Made by a program: the position numbers and the translations under genes
DNA from: Bacillus_BA songklensis
GTDB lineage: Bacteria; Bacillota; Bacilli; Bacillales; Bacillaceae_H
NCBI RefSeq assembly: GCF_042649685.1
Contig: NZ_JBHRZT010000073.1
Coordinates: forward strand, 310,001-374,000
Length of the DNA stretch: 64,000 bases
Direction: 5' to 3'
Notes under the pieces: model-generated
Told to the model about the DNA's origin: nothing
What the model saw: the letters and a program-made list of their open reading frames with translations, nothing else
Databases searched by the model: none
Shown: positions 50,690 to 59,764 of the stretch, in pieces
Layout of the letters: each line of letters starts with the position of its first letter
Position numbering within the stretch: the stretch's first letter is position 1

Positions 50690-52221
50690 TGAGCAAAAAG
50701 CCAGTTGCATTAATCATCCTAGACGGTTTTGCATGCAGAGAAGAAACAAAAGGTAATGCCGTTGCACAGGCGAAAAAGCCAAACTTCGATCGTTTTTGGA
50801 ATCAGTATCCTCATGCTAACCTAACAGCTTCTGGTGAAGCAGTGGGCCTACCTGAAGGCCAAATGGGGAATTCAGAAGTGGGTCATTTAAACATTGGTGC
50901 AGGCCGTATTGTATATCAAAGTTTAACTCGTGTAAATGTAGCCATCCGTGAAGGGGAGTTTGAACAAAACGAAACCTTCTTAGATGCCATGAACCATGTT
51001 AAACAGAACGGAACAAGCCTTCATCTTTTTGGTTTGCTTTCTGATGGCGGTGTACACAGCCATATCCATCACTTATATGCTTTGCTTCGTTTGGCTGCTA
51101 AAGAAGGGGTAAAGAATGTTTACATTCACGGCTTCTTAGATGGACGTGATGTAGGCCCGAAAACAGCGAAGCAATATATCGATGAGTTGAATGAGAAAAT
51201 CAAAGAGTACGGCGTTGGTGAGATCGCGACTCTATCAGGCCGTTACTACTCAATGGACCGAGACAAGCGCTGGGAACGTGTAGAAAAATCATACCGCGCA
51301 ATGGTGTACGGAGAAGGTCCAACTTATAAAGATGCTTACGAGTGTATCGAAGATTCTTATCAGAACGGTATCTTTGATGAGTTCGTGCTGCCATCTGTCA
51401 TCGTAAAAGAAGACGGGCAGCCGGTAGCGACGATTCAAGATAACGACGCGGTTATTTTCTACAACTTCCGTCCAGACCGTGCGATTCAAATCTCCAATAC
51501 ATTCACGAATGATGATTTCCGCTCGTTTGATCGCGGGCCGAAACATCCCAAGAACTTACACTTTGTGTGCTTAACGCATTTTAGTGAAACAGTGGACGGA
51601 TATGTAGCGTTCAAGCCGGTGAATTTGGATAACACAATCGGTGAGGTCATTTCACAAAACGGTTTAACACAGCTTCGCATTGCGGAAACAGAAAAATACC
51701 CGCACGTTACGTTCTTTATGAGCGGCGGACGAGAAGCGGAGTTCCCTGGTGAAACTCGTATTTTAATCGATTCACCAAAAGTAGCTACTTATGATCTAAA
51801 ACCGGAAATGTCTGCATATGAGGTAACGGACGCGTTACTGAAGGAGATTGAAGCGGACAAGCAGGATGCGATCATTTTAAACTTTGCAAATCCGGATATG
51901 GTTGGCCACTCAGGTATGCTTGAGCCGACCATCAAAGCAGTCGAAACAGTGGACGAGTGCCTTGGTAAAGTCGTTGATGCGATTTTAGCAAAAGGCGGTG
52001 CTGCCATCATCACAGCAGACCATGGTAATGCGGATGAGGTTGTGACGCTCGAAGGTCAACCGATGACTGCCCACACGACAAACCCTGTGCCTGTGATTGT
52101 CACAAAACAAGGGATCGAGTTGCGTGAAGACGGAATTTTAGGAGATTTAGCTCCGACAATGTTAACATTGTTAAACTTAGAACAGCCTAAAGAAATGACA
52201 GGTAAAACATTAATTAAATAA
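50689..52221 (+). CDS. gpmI: 2,3-bisphosphoglycerate-independent phosphoglycerate mutase
   Basis: 510 residues, alkaline phosphatase superfamily. Asp12 in LIILDGFA, nucleophile Ser62 in QMGNSEVGHLNIGAGR, manganese ligands in NFANPDMVGHSG and TADHGNADE. Mn-dependent and pH-sensitive in Bacillus spores. Translationally coupled to tpiA. Confidence 0.98.
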   Translation: MSKKPVALIILDGFACREETKGNAVAQAKKPNFDRFWNQYPHANLTASGEAVGLPEGQMGNSEVGHLNIGAGRIVYQSLTRVNVAIREGEFEQNETFLDAMNHVKQNGTSLHLFGLLSDGGVHSHIHHLYALLRLAAKEGVKNVYIHGFLDGRDVGPKTAKQYIDELNEKIKEYGVGEIATLSGRYYSMDRDKRWERVEKSYRAMVYGEGPTYKDAYECIEDSYQNGIFDEFVLPSVIVKEDGQPVATIQDNDAVIFYNFRPDRAIQISNTFTNDDFRSFDRGPKHPKNLHFVCLTHFSETVDGYVAFKPVNLDNTIGEVISQNGLTQLRIAETEKYPHVTFFMSGGREAEFPGETRILIDSPKVATYDLKPEMSAYEVTDALLKEIEADKQDAIILNFANPDMVGHSGMLEPTIKAVETVDECLGKVVDAILAKGGAAIITADHGNADEVVTLEGQPMTAHTTNPVPVIVTKQGIELREDGILGDLAPTMLTLLNLEQPKEMTGKTLIK

Positions 52222-52243
52222 AACCATAAAGGAGAATGAAACG

Positions 52244-53539
52244 ATGCCAACAATTATTGATATTTATGCTCGTGAAGTATTAGACTCTCGCGGTAACCCA
52301 ACAGTTGAAGTTGAAGTTTACACTGAATCAGGCGCTTTCGGACGTGCTTTAGTACCAAGCGGTGCATCTACTGGTGAATATGAAGCAGTAGAATTACGCG
52401 ATGGCGACAAATCTCGTTACCTTGGTAAAGGTGTATTAAAAGCAGTAGACAACGTAAACGAAATCATCGCTCCTGAGCTTGTAGGCATGGACGTTACGGA
52501 TCAAATCGGTATCGATCGTCTTATGATCGAGTTAGACGGTACAGAAAATAAAGGTAAATTAGGTGCCAACGCAATTCTTGGTGTATCTATGGCAGTCGCT
52601 CATGCAGCAGCTGACTATGTTGGTCTTCCATTATACCGTTACCTTGGCGGATTCAACGCAAAGCAATTACCGACTCCGATGATGAACATCATCAACGGCG
52701 GTTCTCATGCTGACAACAACGTTGACTTCCAAGAGTTCATGATCTTGCCTGTAGGTGCTCCTACTTTTAAAGAAGCAATCCGTATGGGTGCTGAAGTATT
52801 CCATGCGTTAAAAGCTGTATTACACGACAAAGGTTTAAACACAGCTGTAGGTGACGAAGGCGGTTTCGCCCCTAACTTAGGCTCTAACCGTGAAGCTTTA
52901 GAAGTCATCATGGAAGCAATCAAAAAAGCTGGCTACGAGCCTGGCAAAGACGTATTCTTAGGCATGGACGTAGCATCTTCTGAATTCTACAACAAAGAAA
53001 CAGGCAAATACGATTTAGCAGGTGAAGGCCGCACTGGTTTGACTTCTACTGACATGGTAGAATTCTACGAGCAATTAGTGAGCGAATTCCCAATCATCTC
53101 AATTGAAGACGGTTTAGATGAAAACGACTGGGAAGGCCATAAATTATTAACTGAGCGCCTCGGTCAAAAAGTTCAGTTAGTAGGTGACGACTTATTCGTA
53201 ACGAACACGAAAAAGCTTGCTGAAGGTATCGAAAAAGGTGTAGGTAACTCTATCCTCATCAAAGTAAATCAAATTGGTACATTAACTGAAACATTCGAAG
53301 CAATCGAAATGGCAAAACGCGCTGGTTACACAGCGGTTGTATCCCACCGTTCCGGTGAAACAGAGGATGCGACAATCGCCGATATCGCGGTTGCAACAAA
53401 TGCTGGTCAAATCAAGACTGGTTCTATGAGCCGTACAGACCGTATTGCGAAATACAACCAATTATTACGTATTGAAGACGAATTAGGTACATTGGCTGTA
53501 TACGATGGCTTAAAATCTTTCTACAACCTAAAGAAATAA
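52244..53539 (+). CDS. eno: Enolase
   Basis: 431 residues. N-terminal IIDIYAREVLDSRGNPTVEV, magnesium ligands in SIEDGLDENDWEG and LVGDDLFVTN, catalytic Lys in ILIKVNQIGTLTE and SHRSGETEDATIADIAV. Also a degradosome-like partner in Bacillus. RBS AAAGGAGAA. Confidence 0.98.
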   Translation: MPTIIDIYAREVLDSRGNPTVEVEVYTESGAFGRALVPSGASTGEYEAVELRDGDKSRYLGKGVLKAVDNVNEIIAPELVGMDVTDQIGIDRLMIELDGTENKGKLGANAILGVSMAVAHAAADYVGLPLYRYLGGFNAKQLPTPMMNIINGGSHADNNVDFQEFMILPVGAPTFKEAIRMGAEVFHALKAVLHDKGLNTAVGDEGGFAPNLGSNREALEVIMEAIKKAGYEPGKDVFLGMDVASSEFYNKETGKYDLAGEGRTGLTSTDMVEFYEQLVSEFPIISIEDGLDENDWEGHKLLTERLGQKVQLVGDDLFVTNTKKLAEGIEKGVGNSILIKVNQIGTLTETFEAIEMAKRAGYTAVVSHRSGETEDATIADIAVATNAGQIKTGSMSRTDRIAKYNQLLRIEDELGTLAVYDGLKSFYNLKK

Positions 53540-53544
53540 TGTAA

Positions 53545-53697
53545 AGAGGCCGAATTAAAGCATAAAAAACATGCTTTGAGTCAACCTCGTAAAGAAGAAC
53601 CGTCATGGGAAATCCAGCAAAATCAAGGGTTTCTTGACGGTTCTTTTCAGTTTGAAAACAGGGTTTCTTTCTTTTTTAGAACTTATGGAACAGCTTG
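53545..53697. repeat. Double-hairpin terminator element T, copy 2 (after eno)
   Basis: Stem 1 GAGGCCGAATTAAAGCAT / ATGCTTTGAGTCAACCTC (imperfect), stem 2 GAACCGTCA / TGACGGTTC with loop AATCCAGCAAAATCAAGG and a T-run; ends ACTTATGGAACAGCTTGTTT. Loop and right end match the copy at 41474 while both stems differ. Works as terminator of the glycolytic operon. Confidence 0.7.
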
Positions 53698-53799
53698 TTT
53701 GTAAAGTTACTGTTAGAATTAGGTATAGTCTCTTGTGCCGCATGATGTTTTATGGTACATTAAGTTCATCGTAGTGTGCGTACTGGGAGGTGTAGATAC

Positions 53800-54033
53800 A
53801 TGCATGCATTTTTAATTACATTATTGGTTATCGTTTGTATCGGACTTATCGTTGTTGTAGTATTACAATCTAGTAAAAGCGCAGGTCTTTCCGGTGCCAT
53901 TTCTGGTGGAGCAGAGCAGTTATTTGGTAAACAAAAAGCACGGGGCATCGATGCAGTGCTACACCGAATTACCATCGTTTTATCAATCTTATTTTTTGTA
54001 TTAACAATAGCAGTTACTTACTTTCAATTATAA
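53800..54033 (+). CDS. secG: Preprotein translocase subunit SecG
   Basis: 77 residues: two membrane helices around a conserved loop SSKSAGLSGAISGGAEQLFG. Part of SecYEG. ATG 53800 after GGGAGGTG; the upstream in-frame GTG at 53776 is unlikely. Confidence 0.96.
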   Translation: MHAFLITLLVIVCIGLIVVVVLQSSKSAGLSGAISGGAEQLFGKQKARGIDAVLHRITIVLSILFFVLTIAVTYFQL

Positions 54034-54170
54034 GGGCGAGCTTTTGAAGCTGGCCTTTTTTTCGTGCTTCTGGAAAAAGGGACAAGCTGAATGATTTAGC
54101 TCCAAAACATGGAATGATATAATAAAGAGAAACTTGCCCATTGGAGCGGGGGCAATTGACCTGATCAACT

Positions 54171-54188
54171 AATCAAACGTTTGTTTAA
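54171..54188 (+). promoter_or_regulatory. TetR-type operator-like palindrome 1 upstream of est
   Basis: AATCAAACGTTTGTTTAA, with palindromic core CAAACGTTTG. One of three related sites before the esterase gene. Confidence 0.5.
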
Positions 54189-54265
54189 CTTTTGATGGAA
54201 GAAAAATAATAAGCAGTAAACAACCTAATAGGGTAGAGATATAAAAAATGGACAGATCCGCCCTT

Positions 54266-54289
54266 ATTTAAACAAATGTTTGTTTAAAT
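54266..54289 (+). promoter_or_regulatory. TetR-type operator-like palindrome 2 upstream of est
   Basis: ATTTAAACAAA-TG-TTTGTTTAAAT: 11-bp arms, centre TG. A separate palindrome GATATCA-G-TGATATC follows at 54296-54310. Confidence 0.5.
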
Positions 54290-54326
54290 CCTTGGGATAT
54301 CAGTGATATCAAGGGATAAGGCTTCC

Positions 54327-54346
54327 TTAATCAAACGTTTGTTTAA
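54327..54346 (+). promoter_or_regulatory. TetR-type operator-like palindrome 3 upstream of est
   Basis: TTAATCAAACGTTTGTTTAA, 32 bases before ATG 54378. Same core as site 1. Confidence 0.5.
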
Positions 54347-54377
54347 AAGATTCAACAAGAAAAGGAGTTAGAAACAG

Positions 54378-55112
54378 ATGAAAATCACAGCACCAAAGCC
54401 TTTTACATTTGAGGGAGGCGAACGAGCGGTTTTACTATTACACGGCTTTACAGGAAACTCAGCAGATGTGAGAATGTTGGGACGTTTTCTTGAAAAGAAA
54501 GGCTATACATGCCATGCGCCGATTTATAAGGGGCATGGAGTACCTCCGGAAGAACTTGTACATACAGGGCCGGACGACTGGTGGGAAGATGTGATAAATG
54601 CCTATCAATTTTTGCGTGATCGCGGCCATGAGAGTATTGCAGCCGTCGGTTTGTCCCTAGGAGGCGTATTTTCTTTGAAATTAGGTTACACTGTACCTAT
54701 AAAGGGTATTGTGCCTATGTGTGCCCCCATGTACATCAAAAGTGAAGAAGTAATGTACCAGGGAGTATTAGAATATGCGAGGGAATATAAAAAACGAGAA
54801 GGAAAAACACCCGAACAAATTGAACAAGAAATGAATCAGTTTGCCCCAATGAAAACGTTAAAAGCATTGCAAAATTTAATTTCGGAAGTTCGCAATTCTG
54901 TCGATATGATCTATGCTCCTACTTTTGTGGTACAAGCCCGTCATGACCATATGATCAATACGGACAGTGCCAATATTATTTACAATGAAGTGGAATCACC
55001 TGATAAACATATTAAATGGTATGAAGAGTCAGGACATGTCATTACTCTTGATAAAGAGCGGGATCAGCTTCATGAGGATGTTTATCAATTTCTAGAGACT
55101 CTGGATTGGTAA
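54378..55112 (+). CDS. est: Carboxylesterase (Est30/YvaK-like)
   Basis: 244-residue alpha/beta hydrolase. Oxyanion region LLHGFTGNSADVRMLGRFLE, nucleophile Ser93 in VGLSLGG, acid in QARHDHMINTDSA, His in SGHVITLD. I recall a close likeness to the Geobacillus Est30 carboxylesterase, which takes short acyl esters. Lies between secG and rnr as in B. subtilis. RBS AAAGGAG. Confidence 0.93.
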   Translation: MKITAPKPFTFEGGERAVLLLHGFTGNSADVRMLGRFLEKKGYTCHAPIYKGHGVPPEELVHTGPDDWWEDVINAYQFLRDRGHESIAAVGLSLGGVFSLKLGYTVPIKGIVPMCAPMYIKSEEVMYQGVLEYAREYKKREGKTPEQIEQEMNQFAPMKTLKALQNLISEVRNSVDMIYAPTFVVQARHDHMINTDSANIIYNEVESPDKHIKWYEESGHVITLDKERDQLHEDVYQFLETLDW

Positions 55113-55200
55113 TAAGAATAGCAAAGGAGCTCGATGCAGAAGATAGGGTGGAGTTTCAAAATATAGTGAAAAAGTCCGTTATAAGGAGGGACGATAGAGT

Positions 55201-57537
55201 ATGGAACAAGAGATTCAGCAACATATTGACCGGCTATTATCATTTATGAAAGAGGAGAGTTATAAGCCCCTAACCGTCCAGGAGTTGGAGCAAGCGTTTG
55301 GAATTGAGGATTCTTCTTCTTTTAAAGAGTTCGTCAAAGCGCTTGTCATCATGGAAGAGCAAGGGTTGGTTGTGCGTACGCGCAGCAATCGGTACGGATT
55401 GCCGGAGAAAATGAATTTGATACGCGGGAAGTTGACGGGTCATGCAAAGGGCTTTGCATTTGTCGTGCCGGATGAACCTGGCGCAGATGATATTTTTATC
55501 CCGCCAACAGAAACGAATAATGCCATGCACGGAGATATTGTACTCGCTCGTGTTTCAGCAGAATCTTCAGGGACACGCCGGGAAGGGACAATCGTCAAGA
55601 TTATTGAACGCGGCTTACAGGAAATTGTGGGCACCTATTCAGAAAGCAAAAGCTTTGGCTTTGTCATCCCGGATGATAAGAAGTTCACAAGTGACATTTT
55701 TATTCCAAAACACGCTTCCAAGGGTGCGGTGGACGGGCACAAGGTTATTGTCCGTTTAACAAGCTATCCTGAAGGTCGGATGAGTGCTGAAGGTGAAGTT
55801 ATTCAAATTTTAGGCCACAAAAATGACCCGGGTGTGGATATTTTATCGGTTATACATAAACATGGGCTGCCAACCGCGTTTCCGGAAGACGTATTACAGC
55901 AAGCCAATGACACACCTGACAGCATCAGTGAGGAAGAAATTAAAAACCGTCGTGATTTAAGAAATGAAGTCATTGTCACGATAGACGGGGCAGATGCAAA
56001 AGACTTGGATGATGCTGTAACTGTTCAAAAGCTGGAAAACGGCCACTATAAATTAGGGGTCCATATTGCCGATGTCAGTCACTATGTAAAAGAAGGAAGC
56101 CCGATTGATGTAGAGGCACAAGACCGTGGTACGAGTGTTTATTTAGTTGATCGTGTCATCCCTATGATTCCGCATCGCCTTTCAAATGGTATATGTTCTT
56201 TAAATCCGAAGGTTGATCGTTTAACGCTTTCGTGTGAAATGGAAGTGGATGAGGAAGGAAAGGTAGTCTCCCATGAGATTTTCCAAAGTGTTATCCGCAC
56301 AACAGAGCGCATGACATACTCAGATGTAAATAAGATTTTAACGGATAAAGATGAAGAGCTCCGTCAACGTTACGAGCCGCTTGTCCCGATGTTTGAACAA
56401 ATGGAGGAATTGGCAAGTATTCTCCGTGATAAACGCATGAATCGCGGAGCAATCGACTTTGATTTTAAAGAAGCCAAAGTCCTTGTGGATAAAGAAGGCA
56501 AGCCTTACGATGTGGTGCTGCGTGAACGTTCTGTCGCGGAACGTTTGATTGAAGAGTTCATGCTGTTGGCAAACGAGACGGTGGCCGAGCATTTTCATTG
56601 GATGAATATCCCGTTCATTTATCGTGTCCATGAGGATCCAAAACCGGAAAAACTCGAAAGGTTCTTAGAGTTTGTAACGAACTTCGGTTACACCGTAAAG
56701 GGAACAGGAAACGATATACATCCAAGAGCACTGCAAGAAATTTTAGAAGCCGTACAAGGGAATCCGGAAGAGATGGTTATATCAACAGTGATGTTACGTT
56801 CGATGAAGCAGGCACGTTATGCCCCGGATAGTCTAGGACATTTCGGATTATCGACAGAGTTTTATACTCATTTCACGTCCCCAATTCGCCGTTATCCGGA
56901 TTTGATTGTGCATCGCTTAATTCGAACATATCTTGTTGAAAAGAAATTAGATGAAGCAACAAGAGAAAAATGGAATCAAGATTTACCGGATATCGCCGAG
57001 CATTCATCTAACATGGAACGCCGGGCAGTTGAAGCCGAACGCGAGACAGATGAAATGAAAAAAGCGGAGTTTATGGCAGATAAGATAGGCGAAACCTTTG
57101 AAGGAATCATCAGCTCTGTAACCAACTTCGGTATTTTCGTTGAACTGCGTAATACCATTGAAGGTCTTGTTCATGTCAGCGACTTAACGGATGATTATTA
57201 TCGCTATGATGAGCGCCATTATGCCATGATCGGAGAAAGAACAGGGAATGTTCTTCGTATTGGTGATGAAATTACGGTTCAAGTGGTTGATGTGAACAAA
57301 GATGAGCGCTCGATTGATTTCATTGTGGTTGGAATGAAAGGATCCAAACGCAGAGATCGAAAAGATCGTCCTACGGTCATTAAGGGAAGCAAGCAAGGAC
57401 GAGGAGATAAACAAGAGAAAAAATCTTCTTCAAGAGAAGGAGAATGGTCAACCAAGAAACCGAAAAAGAAAAAGGCGAAGTCAAAGAGATTTTTTGAAAA
57501 TGCCCCAAAGTCTAAACGAAAGAAAAAGAAGCGTTAG
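55201..57537 (+). CDS. rnr: Ribonuclease R
   Basis: 3'-5' exoribonuclease of the RNB family, 778 residues. Order: N-terminal HTH-like part, cold-shock OB folds (FVVPDEPGADDIFIPP; FVIPDDKKFTSDIFIPKH), RNB catalytic domain with DGADAKDLDDAVTV (magnesium aspartates), S1 domain (FEGIISSVTNFGIFVELRN), then a Lys/Arg-rich tail. Degrades structured RNA including mRNA released by trans-translation. Confidence 0.97.
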   Translation: MEQEIQQHIDRLLSFMKEESYKPLTVQELEQAFGIEDSSSFKEFVKALVIMEEQGLVVRTRSNRYGLPEKMNLIRGKLTGHAKGFAFVVPDEPGADDIFIPPTETNNAMHGDIVLARVSAESSGTRREGTIVKIIERGLQEIVGTYSESKSFGFVIPDDKKFTSDIFIPKHASKGAVDGHKVIVRLTSYPEGRMSAEGEVIQILGHKNDPGVDILSVIHKHGLPTAFPEDVLQQANDTPDSISEEEIKNRRDLRNEVIVTIDGADAKDLDDAVTVQKLENGHYKLGVHIADVSHYVKEGSPIDVEAQDRGTSVYLVDRVIPMIPHRLSNGICSLNPKVDRLTLSCEMEVDEEGKVVSHEIFQSVIRTTERMTYSDVNKILTDKDEELRQRYEPLVPMFEQMEELASILRDKRMNRGAIDFDFKEAKVLVDKEGKPYDVVLRERSVAERLIEEFMLLANETVAEHFHWMNIPFIYRVHEDPKPEKLERFLEFVTNFGYTVKGTGNDIHPRALQEILEAVQGNPEEMVISTVMLRSMKQARYAPDSLGHFGLSTEFYTHFTSPIRRYPDLIVHRLIRTYLVEKKLDEATREKWNQDLPDIAEHSSNMERRAVEAERETDEMKKAEFMADKIGETFEGIISSVTNFGIFVELRNTIEGLVHVSDLTDDYYRYDERHYAMIGERTGNVLRIGDEITVQVVDVNKDERSIDFIVVGMKGSKRRDRKDRPTVIKGSKQGRGDKQEKKSSSREGEWSTKKPKKKKAKSKRFFENAPKSKRKKKKR

Positions 57538-57543
57538 TGAAAA

Positions 57544-57583
57544 GGGTGTCCAAAAGTACATAAGACCGTACTTTTGGCCACCC
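57544..57583 (+). terminator. Hairpin after rnr
   Basis: GGGTGTCCAAAAGTAC / GTACTTTTGGCCACCC, 16 bp with one mismatch. No T-run follows, so its role is unclear. Confidence 0.55.
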
Positions 57584-57720
57584 TGCTATAAAGAATAGAA
57601 CTTAAACTTCACTAAAATCTTTTGAATTGGCTGCGTTCCAGTGTGTCTTTTTCCTTTTCGTTGTTCAGGTGTTTATTTTTTGATAAAATGTAGGTTACTG
57701 GTGTGAAGGGGGAAGTACGT

Positions 57721-58188
57721 ATGCCAAAAGGTGAAGGAAAAGTTGTTTCACAGAACAAAAAAGCATACCATGACTATTTTATTGAAGAGACCTATGAAAC
57801 GGGTATTGTTCTTCAAGGAACAGAAATCAAGTCTATTCGTATGGGGAAAGTGAATTTAAAGGATTCTTACGCGCGTGTCCATAATGGAGAGGTGTTTTTG
57901 TATAATATGCATGTGAGTCCTTATGAACAGGGCAACCGTTATAACCATGAACCATTACGTACACGTAAATTGTTACTGCATAGACGAGAAATTAACAAAC
58001 TGATCGGTTATACAAAAGAGGAGGGCTATGCTCTTGTTCCGTTGAAACTTTATTTAAAAAACGGCTTTGCGAAGGTTTTATTGGGGCTTGGTAGAGGGAA
58101 AAAGAAATATGACAAGCGTGAAGACTTGAAGAAGAAAGAAGCGAAACGCGAAATTGAACGTGCCTTCCGTGACCGTCAGAAGATATAG
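57721..58188 (+). CDS. smpB: SsrA-binding protein SmpB
   Basis: 155-residue OB-fold protein that brings tmRNA to stalled ribosomes. NKKAYHDYFIEETYETGIVL, LQGTEIKSIRMGKVNLKDSY and the basic tail KKKYDKREDLKKKEAKREIE are typical. ATG 57721 follows AAGGGGG; the GTG at 57703 is less likely. Directly upstream of its partner RNA. Confidence 0.97.
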   Translation: MPKGEGKVVSQNKKAYHDYFIEETYETGIVLQGTEIKSIRMGKVNLKDSYARVHNGEVFLYNMHVSPYEQGNRYNHEPLRTRKLLLHRREINKLIGYTKEEGYALVPLKLYLKNGFAKVLLGLGRGKKKYDKREDLKKKEAKREIERAFRDRQKI

Positions 58189-58206
58189 TTTTACAGGAAT
58201 TTACAA

Positions 58207-58234
58207 TTGCATAATTTGATGTTTATGTTATAAT
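58207..58234 (+). promoter_or_regulatory. Promoter of ssrA
   Basis: TTGCAT (58207-58212), 16-bp spacer, TATAAT (58229-58234). The leader before the mature RNA contains a hairpin TTGTCG/CGACAA at about 58240-58262. Confidence 0.65.
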
Positions 58235-58322
58235 AATATTGTCGTTAGCCAGTACGACAATATGAAATAGGTAGCTTTTGCTTAAAACTATCTAGTTTTT
58301 TTCCAGTTTCCCTTTCTAATAT

Positions 58323-58674
58323 GGGGACGTTACGGATTCGACAGGGGTAGTTCGAGCTTAAGTTGCGAGTCGAGGGGATCGGCCTCGTTAAAACGTCAAA
58401 GCCAATAACTGGCAACCAAAAATTAGCTTTAGCTGCCTAATTAGCGCAGCTGTTCGCCCCTCCATCGCCCATGTGGTAGGGTAGCGGACTCAAACTTAGT
58501 GGGCTACGCCGGAGTTCGCCGTCTGAGGACGAAGGAAGAGAATAACCAGACTAGCGGCTTGGACGCCTGTCGATAGGCATAAGAGCCCGCGAAACATGAA
58601 TATATCGACTACACTCGTAGAAGCTTAAGTGCCGATGCTTTTGGACGTGGGTTCGACTCCCACCGTCTCCACCA
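58323..58674 (+). ncRNA. ssrA: tmRNA (ssrA)
   Basis: Starts GGGGACGTTACGGATTCGAC and ends with the T arm GTGGGTTCGACTCCCAC, acceptor CGTCTCC, discriminator A and an encoded CCA. The tag frame after the tRNA-like alanine reads GGC AAC CAA AAA TTA GCT TTA GCT GCC TAA, giving a tag A-GNQKLALAA, shorter than the B. subtilis tag (AGKTNSFNQNVALAA). Confidence 0.97.
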
Positions 58675-58714
58675 ATACATATGTTGGTGGTTTTTTATTT
58701 ATATGCAGAAAATC

Positions 58715-58755
58715 AAACCACCAAGCATTGCTGCAATGTTTGGTGGTTTTTAGCT
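58715..58755 (+). terminator. Terminator after ssrA
   Basis: AAACCACCAA-gCATTG-ctg-CAATG-TTTGGTGGTTTTT. Confidence 0.85.
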
Positions 58756-59008
58756 TTTTTAAACATATTGTAGTTGGTTTTCTTGTTTAACTAACGAGGA
58801 TAGTTGAAGATAGATTTCAAGCAAAAAATTAAGCGTCATGTAATGTATAGTCTATGGCGACAACATGATATTGCCGTAACGGAAAAGGTGATAACAAAGA
58901 TGGTTATCGCCTTTTTCATTTGTTTCACTCAATTAAAAGTACAGCCATGCATATCATATAATGTAGAACACATCCATTACATCATCAACGAGATGGTGTC
59001 AATAAAAA
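58756..59008. other. Boundary region after ssrA
   Basis: AT-rich. A second hairpin AAAAGGTGATAAC / GTTATCGCCTTTTT lies at about 58883-58917. A 73-codon open frame at 58804 lacks a ribosome site and looks spurious. The 3' side of tmRNA is a common integration site; I found no clear repeat of the tmRNA end further on. Confidence 0.4.
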
Positions 59009-59399
59009 TCAGTAGCTATCTGTAGTTTTTACCCAAATAAACTCCAGAAATACTCTTTCACCCTTTCCCACACACTGACACCTCTTGAGGCCGATTGCCT
59101 TTCCAATTCTAAATCCTTCGATAATGTCGATTGGAAAATGAACACCTGCATATAAACGGGAAATACCATTTTCCAAGGTTAGTTCCTGCAAGCGATCGGA
59201 TTCAGCCGGGAAGAAATAGCTCAGTACTTCGGCGGCCGCACCTGAGACAATGGCATGTCCGGAAATATAGGAAGGGTGGCGCGGGTTGCAAAGAAGCGGT
59301 ACGAAATTAGAATCCTGCTAAAGGCTCTTCTGGATTCATTGGAGGGGTATCCTCTCCGTTATAAGGCAACCGAGACCAACGCGGGTAATTGAATATCAT
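59009..59399 (-). pseudogene. Broken vanadium-haloperoxidase/PAP2-like phosphatase gene
   Basis: Minus strand. A perfect ribosome site (GGAGGAGGGGG) precedes ATG 59399 and 30 codons reading MIFNYPRWSRLPYNGED and on to EEPLAGF, then a stop at 59307-59309. One frame over, RHPSYISGHAIVSGAA and then LYAGVHFPIDI continue with the PAP2 catalytic His motifs. The central part of the usual 300-plus residue protein is missing. I infer an internal deletion across the frame. Family call by motif. Confidence 0.7.
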
Positions 59400-59764
59400 A
59401 TAGTTTCCCCCTCCTCCCCTTGAGTGAGTTTCTATATAATATTAAAACTCCGTTAATAAGTTATAGGACAAGTTATCTATTTAGTGAAAAATGTGCATTT
59501 GTTTCGCTATGATCTGAGAAGTAGACAGTATAAATGGAATGTCATATTACGAAAATGGTACGCGATGGAAAAGCAGAGACTTATTGAACGGGGAGGTTAG
59601 TGGAATAAGAGTCGTTTCAAAATACATTAGAGTCTGTAAAAAGGATGTTCTAAATTTCTACCAGATAAATTTTGGGATTGATGTAAGGAAAGGCTCATAG
59701 GGGACACGTGTTGAATATCCTATATATTATGAATGGTTAAAATGTTAAGGGGGGGGAGGGATAA
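59400..59764. other. AT-rich region before the polysaccharide locus
   Basis: Contains the upstream signals of the broken minus-strand gene and possibly a promoter for the glycosyltransferase operon. No gene, repeat or strong hairpin recognised. Confidence 0.4.

Noticed and set aside
54118..54175. A possible fourth R1 element (TATAATAAAGAGAAACTTGCC)
   Set aside because: Only the left end resembles R1; the hairpin and the right end CCCGTTAATGCGGGATAAA are missing.
58804..59025. A 73-codon frame after ssrA
   Set aside because: It runs through a terminator-like hairpin (AAAAGGTGATAAC/GTTATCGCCTTTTT) and lacks a ribosome site; the composition is not protein-like.
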